The translations under genes were made by a program, and so were the position numbers. From Weeksella massiliensis (GTDB taxonomy: Bacteria > Bacteroidota > Bacteroidia > Flavobacteriales > Weeksellaceae), in NCBI GenBank assembly GCA_000751595.1, contig CCMH01000003.1, positions 124,001 to 188,000 of the forward strand: 64,000 bases of DNA. Reading direction: 5' to 3'. Below are positions 56,264-64,000 of this stretch, piece by piece. Below the pieces are notes generated by a model. It ran no database searches. It was given only the letters and a program-made list of their open reading frames with translations, and was not told where the DNA came from. Every line of letters begins with the position of its first letter. The first letter of the stretch is position 1.

Positions 56264-57766
56264 ATGATTAAGAAACTTGACGGTTATATATTAAAGACCT
56301 TCATCGGTCCATTTTTCTTTATATTTAGCATCTTATTTTTCATTTTCATTGTACAGTTTGCCTGGCAAGAAATGGATAAATATGTGGGCAAAGGATTAGA
56401 TTGGCTTACCATTGGTGAGCTTATCTTTTATATGGGTATTAACGTCATCCAACTCGTTTTACCGTTGACGATTCTTTTAGGATCGATCATGACATTTGGT
56501 GGATTTGGCGAACGTTACGAGCTTGCCGCAATGAAAGCCTCTGGCCTTTCGCTCGTTCGCATTCTCTCACCAGTTTTTGTTTTGGTTGCTTTGTTATCGG
56601 TAGGATTGTATCATTTTGGGGATAAAATGATGCCCTACTCTCAACGGAAAGCAAGACAAATAATGTTTTCGGTTATCGAAGCAAAACCTACAATGCAAAT
56701 CACCGAAGGTGTTTTTAGCAACAATATTCCAGGATTCAGCATGAAAGTGAATCGCGTCGATGGAGTTAACAGCGAAAAACTTACCGATGTCTTTATTCAT
56801 CAACAATTGAGCAAAACGGCCTTGGACGAAAATGGAAATGATATCAACATCGAACAAGATCCTTTAACCATTATTGCAGAGAAAGGAATTTTACAAGTTG
56901 ATAAACACAATCCTCGATTTCTGAAGCTCGAACTTTTTGATGGGATTTCTTACACAGAACCGCTAAAAAACAAAAGCTACGAACAACGGAAACGACAAGA
57001 AAATCAAACAACAGAATTCGATTCGCTTCATTATTTTATCGATATTTCTGCGATTGTCGATAAACAAACCGAACAAGATCCAGGCAACTTCTACAAAAAT
57101 CTGCAAGGAAAAGACCTCAAACTGTTGATAGATTCGGTGCAAAAAACCAATCAAGAGTTTTATCTCAACAACGCAAAAAACAATTACATCAGTTCTTATT
57201 ATTATAGTAAAAAAATGAGTGAATTGCTGAAGGAAAAAGAAAAAATCGAGCAACCTTTGGTTCAATTCGATCAATTGAAAAACAACATCCAAATTATTTC
57301 GCTCAATTCGGCCATTGGGAATATAGACCGTGATTTACAGAACAACGAGTTCCAAATTGAAGAAGACAATGCCCGAAAAAAATATTTTTCTAGAATCAAT
57401 TTGCATTATTACCGCAATTGGTCGTACGCAATTACCTGTATTATTTTCTTTTTTATCGGTGCACCTTTGGGAGCTATCGTAAAAAAAGGAGGGATTGGGA
57501 TGCCGGTTATCATGTCGATAGTGGTATTTATTTTTTATTTTATCATCAATTTTGCTGCGGAAAATCTCACCAAAAGTGGTAACTTACATCCGTTTTTATC
57601 GGCTTGGGCGGCAAATTTCATTTTCCTACCCTTTTCGGTACTTTTACTTCTAAAAGCCAACAGCGATTCTGCTCTTTTCGATATTAGTAAATACATCGAT
57701 CCGATAGTGAAACTATTCAGTAAATTCATTAAACCAAAAAACAGCGAGCATTCTCGCTATCAATAA
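56264..57766 (+). CDS. LptF/LptG-family LPS export permease
   Basis: A 500-residue inner-membrane protein of the lipopolysaccharide export bridge. Six transmembrane helices lie in two sets of three (FIGPFFFIFSILFFIFIVQ, GELIFYMGINVIQLVLPLTI, LSPVFVLVALLSVGLYHFG; then SYAITCIIFFFIGAPLGAIV, MPVIMSIVVFIFYFIINF, and LSAWAANFIFLPFSVLLLL). A long periplasmic jellyroll-like part with coiled-coil segments lies between. The ATG at 56264 is preferred over the TTG one codon earlier. ATP would come from LptB, not in the window. Confidence 0.9.
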   Translation: MIKKLDGYILKTFIGPFFFIFSILFFIFIVQFAWQEMDKYVGKGLDWLTIGELIFYMGINVIQLVLPLTILLGSIMTFGGFGERYELAAMKASGLSLVRILSPVFVLVALLSVGLYHFGDKMMPYSQRKARQIMFSVIEAKPTMQITEGVFSNNIPGFSMKVNRVDGVNSEKLTDVFIHQQLSKTALDENGNDINIEQDPLTIIAEKGILQVDKHNPRFLKLELFDGISYTEPLKNKSYEQRKRQENQTTEFDSLHYFIDISAIVDKQTEQDPGNFYKNLQGKDLKLLIDSVQKTNQEFYLNNAKNNYISSYYYSKKMSELLKEKEKIEQPLVQFDQLKNNIQIISLNSAIGNIDRDLQNNEFQIEEDNARKKYFSRINLHYYRNWSYAITCIIFFFIGAPLGAIVKKGGIGMPVIMSIVVFIFYFIINFAAENLTKSGNLHPFLSAWAANFIFLPFSVLLLLKANSDSALFDISKYIDPIVKLFSKFIKPKNSEHSRYQ

Positions 57767-57773
57767 TAAGATT

Positions 57774-58916
57774 ATGGAGACCTCAAAGACTCAATCAAAA
57801 GCAAAATTAAATACGATAGAAGAAGCTTTAGAAGACCTAAAGCAAGGAAAAGTCATCATTGTTGTTGATGATGAAGACCGTGAAAATGAAGGAGATTTTA
57901 TAGGAATTGCCGAATTGGTAACACCCGAAATGATTAACTTTATGGTAACCCACGGCCGTGGATTGGTGTGCGCTCCGATTACACAAGAACGCAGTAAACA
58001 TCTTGGTTTAGATTTAATGGTCGGACATAATACCGCCGTTTTCGAAACTAACTTTACCGTTTCTGTAGATCTAAAAGGGTATGGAACAACGACAGGGATT
58101 TCTGCTTCGGATCGTTCGAAAACCATCAAAGCGTTAATCGATGATAATATCGATCCCGATGAGTTGGGACGTCCTGGACATATTTTCCCGCTTATTGCGA
58201 AAGACGGCGGTGTTCTTGTACGTTCTGGACACACAGAAGCTACGGTAGATTTAGCTCGCATGGCTGGTTTCAAACCTGCTGGTGTACTGATCGAAGTTCT
58301 TAAAGAAAATGGAGAAATGGCCCGTCTTCCTGAATTGTTAGAAGTTGCCAAGAAATTTGATTTGAAAATTATTTCGATCGAAGATCTAATTGCCTATCGC
58401 CTGAAAAATGAATTTTTGGTAGAAAGAATCGATGAGTTTCCAGTGAAAACTTTCTTTGGAGATTATAAATTGATCGCATACAGACAAACAACAAACGATC
58501 AGATTCATTATGCTTTGACCAAAGGAGAATGGACCGAAAATGACGAAGTTGCCGTTCGTGTAAATTCGACCAATAGTTATTATGATTTATTCTCTGCTTT
58601 GCAAAACGGGGAGCAACCCATGTTGGCAAGTACCGCAAAAGTGATTGATGAATTAGGGAAAGGAACGATTATTTTTATTAATAATGTTCAAACTCCAGAA
58701 TCTATTCATACCAAACTTAATTTGTACAAAAAATATTCTGAAGGGAAAATGGATTCAGGAATTTTACCAGTAGATGAAAAAGATCACGGAATCGGATCTC
58801 AGATTATTAAAGATTTAGGAATCAAAAAAATGAATGTGTTAACACGTTCAGTGGACAATAAAGAACCAGAAACAACAGAGTTCGGTTTGGAAATTGTAAA
58901 ATATACACAAATCTAA
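57774..58916 (+). CDS. ribB: 3,4-dihydroxy-2-butanone-4-phosphate synthase with degenerate GCHII-like domain
   Basis: A 380-residue riboflavin-pathway protein that makes DHBP from ribulose 5-phosphate. The RibB domain (about 12-215) has VDDEDRENEGDF (acidic metal loop), THGRGLVCAPITQE, YGTTTGISASDRSKT and GHTEATVDLARMAG. The C-terminal domain (about 216-375) aligns with GTP cyclohydrolase II (FGDYKLIAYRQTTN, DHGIGSQIIKDLGIKKMNVL), but at the zinc site it reads RVNSTNSYYDLFSALQN, where GCHII needs three Cys. It should therefore lack GCHII activity. It follows lptF after 7 nt, in the ftsK-lolA-lptF unit. Confidence 0.92.
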   Translation: METSKTQSKAKLNTIEEALEDLKQGKVIIVVDDEDRENEGDFIGIAELVTPEMINFMVTHGRGLVCAPITQERSKHLGLDLMVGHNTAVFETNFTVSVDLKGYGTTTGISASDRSKTIKALIDDNIDPDELGRPGHIFPLIAKDGGVLVRSGHTEATVDLARMAGFKPAGVLIEVLKENGEMARLPELLEVAKKFDLKIISIEDLIAYRLKNEFLVERIDEFPVKTFFGDYKLIAYRQTTNDQIHYALTKGEWTENDEVAVRVNSTNSYYDLFSALQNGEQPMLASTAKVIDELGKGTIIFINNVQTPESIHTKLNLYKKYSEGKMDSGILPVDEKDHGIGSQIIKDLGIKKMNVLTRSVDNKEPETTEFGLEIVKYTQI

Positions 58917-58958
58917 AAAAAGAAGTCAGTGCAAATGCACTGACTTTCTTTTTTTTTA
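58917..58958 (+). terminator. Terminator after the ftsK-lolA-lptF-ribB run
   Basis: AAAGAAGTCAGTGCA and TGCACTGACTTTCTTT form a stem of about 14 bp with an AAA loop and a long T-run. Confidence 0.95.
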
Positions 58959-59033
58959 AACCAACTAAATCTATAAACCTATTTACTTTTCTGCTACCAA
59001 AGAACGCATAATAAAAATAAACTTCTCTTGATG

Positions 59034-59056
59034 TGTGTTAAGAAAATCAACACACT
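59034..59056. other. Short hairpin in the ribB-xth intergenic region
   Basis: GTGTGTT and AACACAC form a 7-bp stem around a 9-nt loop. No T-run follows, so it is not an obvious terminator. The rest of the 58959-59194 interval shows no gene. Confidence 0.35.
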
Positions 59057-59194
59057 ATTTACTTAATATAGACTTATCAATCTTTTCTATCCAAAAAAAG
59101 ACATTATCTATTCGATTCATCATTTTTTCTAATAAGAATTAAGGACTAATTTCTGAACTTTGTCGAGCTCAAAAAAAGCAGTAAATTCGTCAAC

Positions 59195-59962
59195 ATGAAA
59201 ATTATTAGTTACAATGTAAACGGCATTCGAGCCGCACTAAAAAAAGGACTTGCCGATTGGTTACGCGTAGCAGAACCTGATGTATTTTGCGTGCAAGAAA
59301 CCAAAGCACAACCCGAACAAGTCGATATTTCTGAAATCGAGGCATTGGGTTATACCGCTTATTGGCATTCTGCTCAAAAAAAAGGGTATAGTGGAGTTGC
59401 TATTTTTAGTAAAATTCCACCAAAAAATGTAGAAATCGGAACCGGAATCGATTATATTGATCATGAAGGAAGAGTAATTCGGTTAGATTTTGATCAATTT
59501 TCGGTAATCAGTCTTTATTTGCCAAGTGGGACAAATATGGAAGAAAGATTGGATTTTAAACTTCAGTTTTGCGAAGATTTCCTAAATTATATCAAAGAAC
59601 TAAAACAAAACATCCCAAATCTCGTTATAGGTGGAGATTATAATATTTGTCACGAAGCTATCGACATTCACGATCCGGTTCGCAATGCAAAAGTTTCTGG
59701 TTTTTTACCGTTAGAACGCCAATGGATGACCCGTTTTATCGACGAGTGCGAAATGATAGATTCGTACCGATATTTTGTTAAAGAACCTCATCATTATACT
59801 TGGTGGAGTTATCGTGCCAATGCGCGTGCAAACAACAAAGGGTGGCGAATAGATTACCATATGGTGAGCGATCAACTAAAAAATAATCTAAAAAGAGTTG
59901 GAATTCTTACCGAAGCAAAGCACTCAGATCATTGTCCGATTTTGGTAGAACTCGAATTCTAA
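59195..59962 (+). CDS. xth: Exodeoxyribonuclease III / AP endonuclease
   Basis: A 255-residue Mg-dependent repair nuclease of the EEP superfamily that cuts 5' to abasic sites. MKIISYNVNGIRAALKKGL carries the metal Asn, VFCVQETKAQ the metal Glu, GGDYNICHEAIDIHDP the catalytic Asp/Asn and AKHSDHCPILVEL the final catalytic His. DIHDPVRNAK and WWSYRANARANNKGWRIDYH are typical ExoA-type blocks. It has its own upstream region and is followed after 16 nt by an OmpA-like gene. Confidence 0.95.
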   Translation: MKIISYNVNGIRAALKKGLADWLRVAEPDVFCVQETKAQPEQVDISEIEALGYTAYWHSAQKKGYSGVAIFSKIPPKNVEIGTGIDYIDHEGRVIRLDFDQFSVISLYLPSGTNMEERLDFKLQFCEDFLNYIKELKQNIPNLVIGGDYNICHEAIDIHDPVRNAKVSGFLPLERQWMTRFIDECEMIDSYRYFVKEPHHYTWWSYRANARANNKGWRIDYHMVSDQLKNNLKRVGILTEAKHSDHCPILVELEF

Positions 59963-59978
59963 AAACATTATAAAACCT

Positions 59979-60872
59979 ATGAAAAAAAGTCTTTCTTCCC
60001 TTGTGCTTCTTGCAACATTTGCGGCGTGTGTTCCTCTAAAAAAATACAATGATTTGGAGGATAGGTATTATTTATTGATGCAAGAAAAAAATAATTTTCA
60101 AGGAAAATTGAGCGATTTAGAAAATATTTTAGCTCAGAAGAATGAAGAAATCGCACAATTACAACAAGATCTTGCCAACAAACAAGCCGAGTTAGATGAA
60201 CAGCAAAGTGCATTCGAAGCGTTGGCACAAGACTCGTCTAAAGAGTTGCAAGAGAATATAGAAAAAAATCGTGATTTACTCGATCAGTTGGCTAAAACAA
60301 GAACAGACTTATCATCAAAAGAATCTGAACTACAAGCCAAAATAAAACGAATCAATGAACTTGAAAGTTTATTGGCGCAACAAAGACAAGCTATCGCGAA
60401 ACTAAAAAAATCTATTTCAGATGCTTTGCGCGGATTCGAAGGAAAAGGAATTACGGTTTATGAAAAGAATGGACAGATTTATGTGTCTATGGAAAACAAA
60501 TTATTGTTTTCTTCTGGGAAATGGGATGTGCGTGACGAAGGTAAAAATGCCTTGGTTCAACTTTCGGGCGTTTTGAAAAAACAAAACGACCTTAATATCT
60601 TGATCGAAGGACATACTGATAGCGTTCCGTATGGCGCAAAACAAGGCGATGTACAAGATAACTGGGATTTATCGGTGATGCGCGCAACGGCGGTTACCAA
60701 AATTCTAGAAAATGACGGCGTTCGTCCGACTCAAATGACAGCTGCCGGTAGAAGTAAATATATCCCGATTGGTGATAATGCAAACGAAACCGGAAAAGCT
60801 AAAAATAGACGGGTAGAAATTATCATCACGCCGAACCTTGAAAAAATCAATAAATTATTGAATCAAATATAA
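59979..60872 (+). CDS. OmpA-family lipoprotein with long coiled coil
   Basis: A 297-residue outer-membrane-anchored protein. Lipobox TFAAC with Cys17. Residues of about 25-145 form a heptad-rich coiled coil (LSDLENILAQKNEEIAQLQQ, ELQAKIKRINELESLLAQQR). A C-terminal OmpA peptidoglycan-binding domain follows (LNILIEGHTDSVPYG, NWDLSVMRATAVTKILENDG, KNRRVEIIITPNL), in which the Asp and Arg that bind diaminopimelate are kept. It would tether the outer membrane to the wall, like Pal with a spacer. Confidence 0.93.
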   Translation: MKKSLSSLVLLATFAACVPLKKYNDLEDRYYLLMQEKNNFQGKLSDLENILAQKNEEIAQLQQDLANKQAELDEQQSAFEALAQDSSKELQENIEKNRDLLDQLAKTRTDLSSKESELQAKIKRINELESLLAQQRQAIAKLKKSISDALRGFEGKGITVYEKNGQIYVSMENKLLFSSGKWDVRDEGKNALVQLSGVLKKQNDLNILIEGHTDSVPYGAKQGDVQDNWDLSVMRATAVTKILENDGVRPTQMTAAGRSKYIPIGDNANETGKAKNRRVEIIITPNLEKINKLLNQI

Positions 60873-60879
60873 GTATCTT

Positions 60880-60908
60880 TACAGCCACTTTCGAGTGGCT
60901 TTATTTTT
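60880..60908 (+). terminator. Terminator after the OmpA-like gene
   Basis: AGCCACT-TTCG-AGTGGCT is a perfect 7-bp stem with a UUCG loop, then a T-rich stretch that runs into the GNAT gene leader. Confidence 0.85.
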
Positions 60909-60917
60909 TTGATACGT

Positions 60918-61403
60918 ATGAAAATTATTGGAGATACCAAAAACTTGGTGATTAGAGAATTTCTAGAATGGGATGCTCACGAACTTTTTTTGATGAATTC
61001 GGATAATGAATTGATGAAAACAGTGAACGAAAAGCCCTATTTATCGGTAGAAGAAGCAACAGTTTTCATCGATCAAATGCTTGCGCATTATCAAGAAAAT
61101 GGATTTGGTTTGTATAGCGTTCATGAGATGAGAGGTGGACGATTTGTTGGTTGGTGCGGTTTGCGACAAACCAAATATGGACCTGTTCTCAATGTACGAA
61201 TCAAAAGAAAACAGTGGAACAAAGGTTATGCAACCGAAGCGCTACAATTGGTCATCGATTACGCAATCAATGAACTAAAATTGGATAAAATTGCTGGTAA
61301 AGCTCAACCTAAAAATCCTGCAACAAAGGCTATATTAGAGAAAACAATTCTACAAAACTCAACAGATAATCCGCTTGTTTATCAATGGAGAAGAGAAGAA
61401 TAA
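60918..61403 (+). CDS. GNAT-family N-acetyltransferase
   Basis: A 161-residue acyltransferase from the ATG at 60918; a TTG three codons earlier keeps the frame open. It has the RimJ/RimL-like pattern LVIREFLEWDAHELF, FGLYSVHEMRGGRFVGWCGL, and the acetyl-CoA loop RIKRKQWNKGYATEALQLVI (motif A, where Q/RxxGxG/A appears as QWNKGYA). The C-terminus is shorter than in RimJ, and the substrate is unknown. A terminator precedes it, so it should have its own promoter, which I could not place. Confidence 0.85.
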   Translation: MKIIGDTKNLVIREFLEWDAHELFLMNSDNELMKTVNEKPYLSVEEATVFIDQMLAHYQENGFGLYSVHEMRGGRFVGWCGLRQTKYGPVLNVRIKRKQWNKGYATEALQLVIDYAINELKLDKIAGKAQPKNPATKAILEKTILQNSTDNPLVYQWRREE

Positions 61404-61434
61404 AAAAGGTATAGAAAATCTATACCTTTTTTTT
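61402..61434. terminator. Bidirectional terminator
   Basis: AAAAGGTATAGA and TCTATACCTTTT form a 12-bp stem with A/T flanks, serving the converging GNAT and DUF4136 genes. Confidence 0.9.
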
Positions 61435-61966
61435 ATTTACTTTTGGGTGGATAATTTTTCAGTAATTTCTGAATCCCTTTTTGCAAAGCCGCATCTCTTG
61501 TTTCGGGAGAAGCATTATAAGGCATCTGAATTGCTAAAATTCCTTCCCAAATCAATTGATCATTTTGCAAAAATTGCACAGTAAAATCTTGGTTTAATTT
61601 TTTAGAATTGATTGGAATACCAAAAGAAACTCCGCCGCCAAAACCTCCTCCGTAACCATAATTCCCACCTCCTACTCCAACGCCGACAGAACTATTGTTA
61701 CTTTTAGAAACGTATTCTTTCGGATGAATTTGGATATTGATATCTGCATTCTCAGAATCGAGTAGATTTTTTAGGGATAATTGATTTTTAAAAAGGGTCA
61801 GGAAACGCGCTTTATCCAATTCTCCTAATTGCAAACTATCTTCATTGATAGAATAAGTTTTCAGCGAATGGAAATTAATACTTCGATCATAATCCACTTG
61901 TACTTGTTGGGTAGAACAAGCGGTAAATCCTACCAATAAAATCAATATTATATAAAATTTTTTCAT
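61433..61966 (-). CDS. DUF4136 lipoprotein
   Basis: A 177-residue lipoprotein (lipobox VGFTAC, Cys17) of the DUF4136 family. VDYDRSINFHSLKTYSINED is the family start. A Gly-rich loop (SVGVGVGGGNYGYGGGFGGG) sits in the middle, and KLNQDFTVQFLQNDQLIWEG closes a beta-sheet. The C-terminal helix (RDAALQKGIQKLLKNYPPK) is also typical. Function is unknown. It starts 1 nt after the Nudix gene stop, so the two are co-transcribed. Confidence 0.88.
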   Translation of the reverse strand: MKKFYIILILLVGFTACSTQQVQVDYDRSINFHSLKTYSINEDSLQLGELDKARFLTLFKNQLSLKNLLDSENADINIQIHPKEYVSKSNNSSVGVGVGGGNYGYGGGFGGGVSFGIPINSKKLNQDFTVQFLQNDQLIWEGILAIQMPYNASPETRDAALQKGIQKLLKNYPPKSK

Positions 61967-61967
61967 G

Positions 61968-62489
61968 TTATTTATTTTCTTCTATATACTGTTGCACAAT
62001 ACTTCTCAACGACTCAAAACCAATCTCTTGTAAATCAATATCCTTCATTGAAATCCATCTAATAGATTGAATTTCATCTTCCTCCAAAATCAATGCCGCA
62101 TTCTCTGGGAAATTGGCAATAAAAGCCAAATCACACGTACGATATTCTACATTTTTGTACAAATATTTATTGGGAAGAGATTTATAAAACCGAAAATTTT
62201 CGATCGGAATATCCAAATTCAATTCCTCTTTCAGTTCACGTTGCGCTCCTTCTTCGGCCGACTCATTTGGGTCGACAAAACCGCCGGGCAAGTCGAGTTT
62301 CCCAAACATAGGCTCTTTATTTCGGATCGTGAAAAGCAATTCATCACCACGCCTAAAAATCACTGCAGTCGCCGTTGCAACATTATGAAAATAGACAAAA
62401 TCGCAATGCAAACAATGCAAGCGATGATGGTTGGTAATTTCTATGTTGGATGAGCCACAATGTGGGCAAAATTTGAATTGATTTTCCAT
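61968..62489 (-). CDS. Nudix hydrolase with N-terminal zinc ribbon
   Basis: A 173-residue pyrophosphohydrolase. Residues 8-33 carry a Cys4 zinc ribbon (CPHCGSSN...CLHCDF). The Nudix box is GGFVDPNESAEEGAQRELKE followed by ELNLDI and keeps the REx2E-type metal Glu residues. The zinc ribbon suggests NudC-like or ADP-sugar-type substrates, but this is not proof. It sits between xerD (6 nt upstream) and the DUF4136 gene in a tight run. Confidence 0.93.
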   Translation of the reverse strand: MENQFKFCPHCGSSNIEITNHHRLHCLHCDFVYFHNVATATAVIFRRGDELLFTIRNKEPMFGKLDLPGGFVDPNESAEEGAQRELKEELNLDIPIENFRFYKSLPNKYLYKNVEYRTCDLAFIANFPENAALILEEDEIQSIRWISMKDIDLQEIGFESLRSIVQQYIEENK

Positions 62490-62495
62490 ACTTAC

Positions 62496-63383
62496 TTATT
62501 TATTCCTTGGATGATGATTGAGGATTGCTTCTCGCAAATGCTCTTGATCGATATGCGTATAAATTTCTGTTGTCACAATATTTTCGTGTCCTAACATTTG
62601 CTGAATTGCACGTAAATCGGCTCCATTTTTCAACAAATGAGTAGCAAAAGAATGTCGAAAAGTATGCGGACTTATATTTTTTTGTATTCCGGCAATAATC
62701 GATAATTCTTTGATAATAGTAAAAATCATGACGCGTGTAAGATTCCGTCCTCTTCTATTAAGGAACAGAATATCTTCGTATCCTTGTTGGATTGGCTGAT
62801 GTTTCCTGATTTCGTTTCTATACAATTCGATGTATTTCACGGTGTACTGACTGATCGGAACCAAGCGTTCTTTGTTTCCTTTTCCCAAAACCCGAATAAA
62901 ACCTTCTTCGAAAAACAAATCAGAAATTCGCAGATTTACCAACTCAGAAACCCGCAAACCGCAACCGTACAACATTTCTATAATGGCACGATTTCGTTCG
63001 CCTTCTGGTTTTGATAAATCGATCACCGCTATCAATCGATCGATTTCTTTTTCGCTTAATACATCAGGTAATTTCGTGCCAATTTTTGGACTTTCTAATA
63101 ATTCTGTTGGATTATCGGATCTTCTTTCCTCAAACTGTAAAAAATTAAAATAACTTTTGAGTCCAGAAAGGATTCTTGCTTGCGAACGTTGACTGTATTT
63201 TTTGGCCATTGCTTGTACAAATTCTACCAAACTATCGTACGTATGTTCATGAGGTAATAGCGGAGAAAATTCTTGTAATTTTTTGATATCTCGCATATAG
63301 CTTTCGACCGTATTGGTCGCCATATGTTTCTCCAGTTTCAGGTAAGTTTGGTAATCGAGTAAACTCTCTTCCCAGCTCATCAT
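62496..63383 (-). CDS. xerD: Tyrosine recombinase XerD-type
   Basis: A 295-residue recombinase, the second Xer protein in the window. Catalytic residues are Arg in GCGLRVSELVNL, Lys in VLGKGNKERLVP, HTFRHSF, the His of LGHENI and Tyr275 in TEIYTHID. IQQMLGHENIVTTEIYTHID is the classical XerD C-terminal block. Its ATG (or a second ATG one codon later) overlaps the stop of the S41 peptidase gene by 4 nt (ATGA), so they are coupled. Assignment of XerD to this copy and XerC to the other rests on family resemblance only. Confidence 0.93.
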   Translation of the reverse strand: MMSWEESLLDYQTYLKLEKHMATNTVESYMRDIKKLQEFSPLLPHEHTYDSLVEFVQAMAKKYSQRSQARILSGLKSYFNFLQFEERRSDNPTELLESPKIGTKLPDVLSEKEIDRLIAVIDLSKPEGERNRAIIEMLYGCGLRVSELVNLRISDLFFEEGFIRVLGKGNKERLVPISQYTVKYIELYRNEIRKHQPIQQGYEDILFLNRRGRNLTRVMIFTIIKELSIIAGIQKNISPHTFRHSFATHLLKNGADLRAIQQMLGHENIVTTEIYTHIDQEHLREAILNHHPRNK

Positions 63384-64000
63384 TTTCTTTTGTTTTCTAA
63401 TTCTAACACTCGTTTTATCATATCATCTTCGGGCAGCCAAACACGGTAATACAACCGAGAACCAAATTTAAGATTTGCAACGGAAGCTTTTAGATAAGTG
63501 TTGACAATGGGGAAATAATCCTCTTTGACCAAGTTCGATTTCAGTCCGAGAAGATTGAGAAAATCTGCCTGATAAAGAGAACCATCAAAATAACGATAAA
63601 AGATATTTTCGGTTTGTAGAAGGAGGATATTTTTGTATTCGTCTGTTTTCTTAAATACAAATTCATCATAATATTTAGCATCCGGATTATACGTTAACCA
63701 ATTGGCAACCGACAATGTATCGAACGCAACAAACTCATCAGGCACAATTCCACCACCGCCATAAACGATTTTCCCCGAAGGAGCCTTAAATTTTAATTGC
63801 TCATTGAGTTTTATACTATCTCTCGAGAACAATTCCCCAGATTTGATACGGTTATGCAAATCTTCATTATAAGATTCTTTGCTAACGGTGTATGGTTTCT
63901 GTATCGATCGTCCGCTTGGCGTATAATATTTGGCAACGGTAAGACGAATGCGCGAACCATCTCCCAAATCTATTTCGCGTTGTACCAATCCTTTCCCATA
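63380..64000 (-). CDS. C-terminal processing peptidase (S41), 3' part
   Basis: The last ~206 codons of a Tsp/CtpA-type protease. The window edge cuts it before the Ser/Lys catalytic residues. GKGLVQREIDLGDGSRIRLT is the core strand after the catalytic Ser-Lys region, and AKYYTPSGRSIQKPY is the S41 hallmark. GGGGIVPDEFVAFD and the C-terminal helical tail match the long Bacteroidota form. In relatives it degrades or trims periplasmic proteins. The stop overlaps the xerD start. Confidence 0.92.
   Translation of the reverse strand, partial: YGKGLVQREIDLGDGSRIRLTVAKYYTPSGRSIQKPYTVSKESYNEDLHNRIKSGELFSRDSIKLNEQLKFKAPSGKIVYGGGGIVPDEFVAFDTLSVANWLTYNPDAKYYDEFVFKKTDEYKNILLLQTENIFYRYFDGSLYQADFLNLLGLKSNLVKEDYFPIVNTYLKASVANLKFGSRLYYRVWLPEDDMIKRVLELENKRK

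Overview
The window is a gene-dense, AT-rich chromosome segment from a Bacteroidota bacterium, most likely class Flavobacteriia. The gene set suggests a relative of Weeksella, Empedobacter or Chryseobacterium, but I cannot fix the genus. The evidence is the archaeal-type short ProRS, the rpoC-DUF3467 pair, a type IX secretion 'Plug' (DUF5103) gene, PepSY-like (DUF2874) and DUF4136 lipoproteins, a bifunctional E1 alpha-beta dehydrogenase, and promoters of the Bacteroidota form TTTG-N19/21-TAnnTTTG. Start regions mostly lack an obvious Shine-Dalgarno sequence. I see no rRNA genes, insertion sequences, prophage or CRISPR array; this is core chromosome.

Layout. 1-9 kb: start of an exported protein gene, a Tyr/Trp/Gly-rich lipoprotein, proS, then dapF-mltG with a berberine-bridge-type FAD oxidase, then an HtrA/Deg protease and two small unknown genes. 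9-24 kb, nearly all on the minus strand: a lipoyl E2 acyltransferase, then the large transcription/translation block (read right to left) tRNA-Thr, tRNA-Tyr, tRNA-Gly, tRNA-Thr, tuf, tRNA-Trp, secE, nusG, rplK, rplA, rplJ, rplL, rpoB, rpoC, DUF3467. It carries a perfect promoter in front of the tRNAs, a terminator after tuf and an attenuator-like hairpin between rplL and rpoB. 24-34 kb: xerC-hpf, rpsU, an acyl-CoA dehydrogenase, a CDF cation exporter, pruA, the T9SS plug gene and the fused E1 dehydrogenase that probably partners the E2 at 9-10 kb. 34-35.4 kb: a decayed two- or three-gene remnant.

35-48 kb: an EEP-family membrane phosphodiesterase, purK-purE, two identical tRNA-Glu genes, rpsT with tandem promoters, an NlpC/P60 lipoprotein, a TonB-dependent receptor under a TPP riboswitch (a predicted thiamine importer), an unusual methyltransferase with a duplicated N-terminal module, two PepSY-like proteins, a LOG-family protein, a Bax-inhibitor-1 homologue, a PnuC/PnuT-type transporter and a phosphopantetheinyl transferase. 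48-64 kb: ahcY, an unknown exported protein, an FKBP lipoprotein, dnaX split by an A10 tract, ftsK-lolA-lptF-ribB in one run, xth, an OmpA-like lipoprotein, a GNAT acetyltransferase, a DUF4136 lipoprotein, a Nudix hydrolase, xerD and the 3' part of a C-terminal processing protease.

Most notable signals: (1) dnaX has an A10 run exactly where the frame is lost, consistent with slippage-made gamma and tau; (2) the word GGTAGGA occurs about 37 times by hand count, several-fold above composition, in coding and intergenic DNA; (3) the TPP riboswitch-controlled TonB receptor, with a PnuC/PnuT-like gene 4.5 kb away; (4) the decayed locus at 34.4-35.4 kb; (5) the double-module methyltransferase; (6) a RibB whose GTP cyclohydrolase II domain has lost its zinc ligands. 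I found no convincing wholly new multi-gene system.
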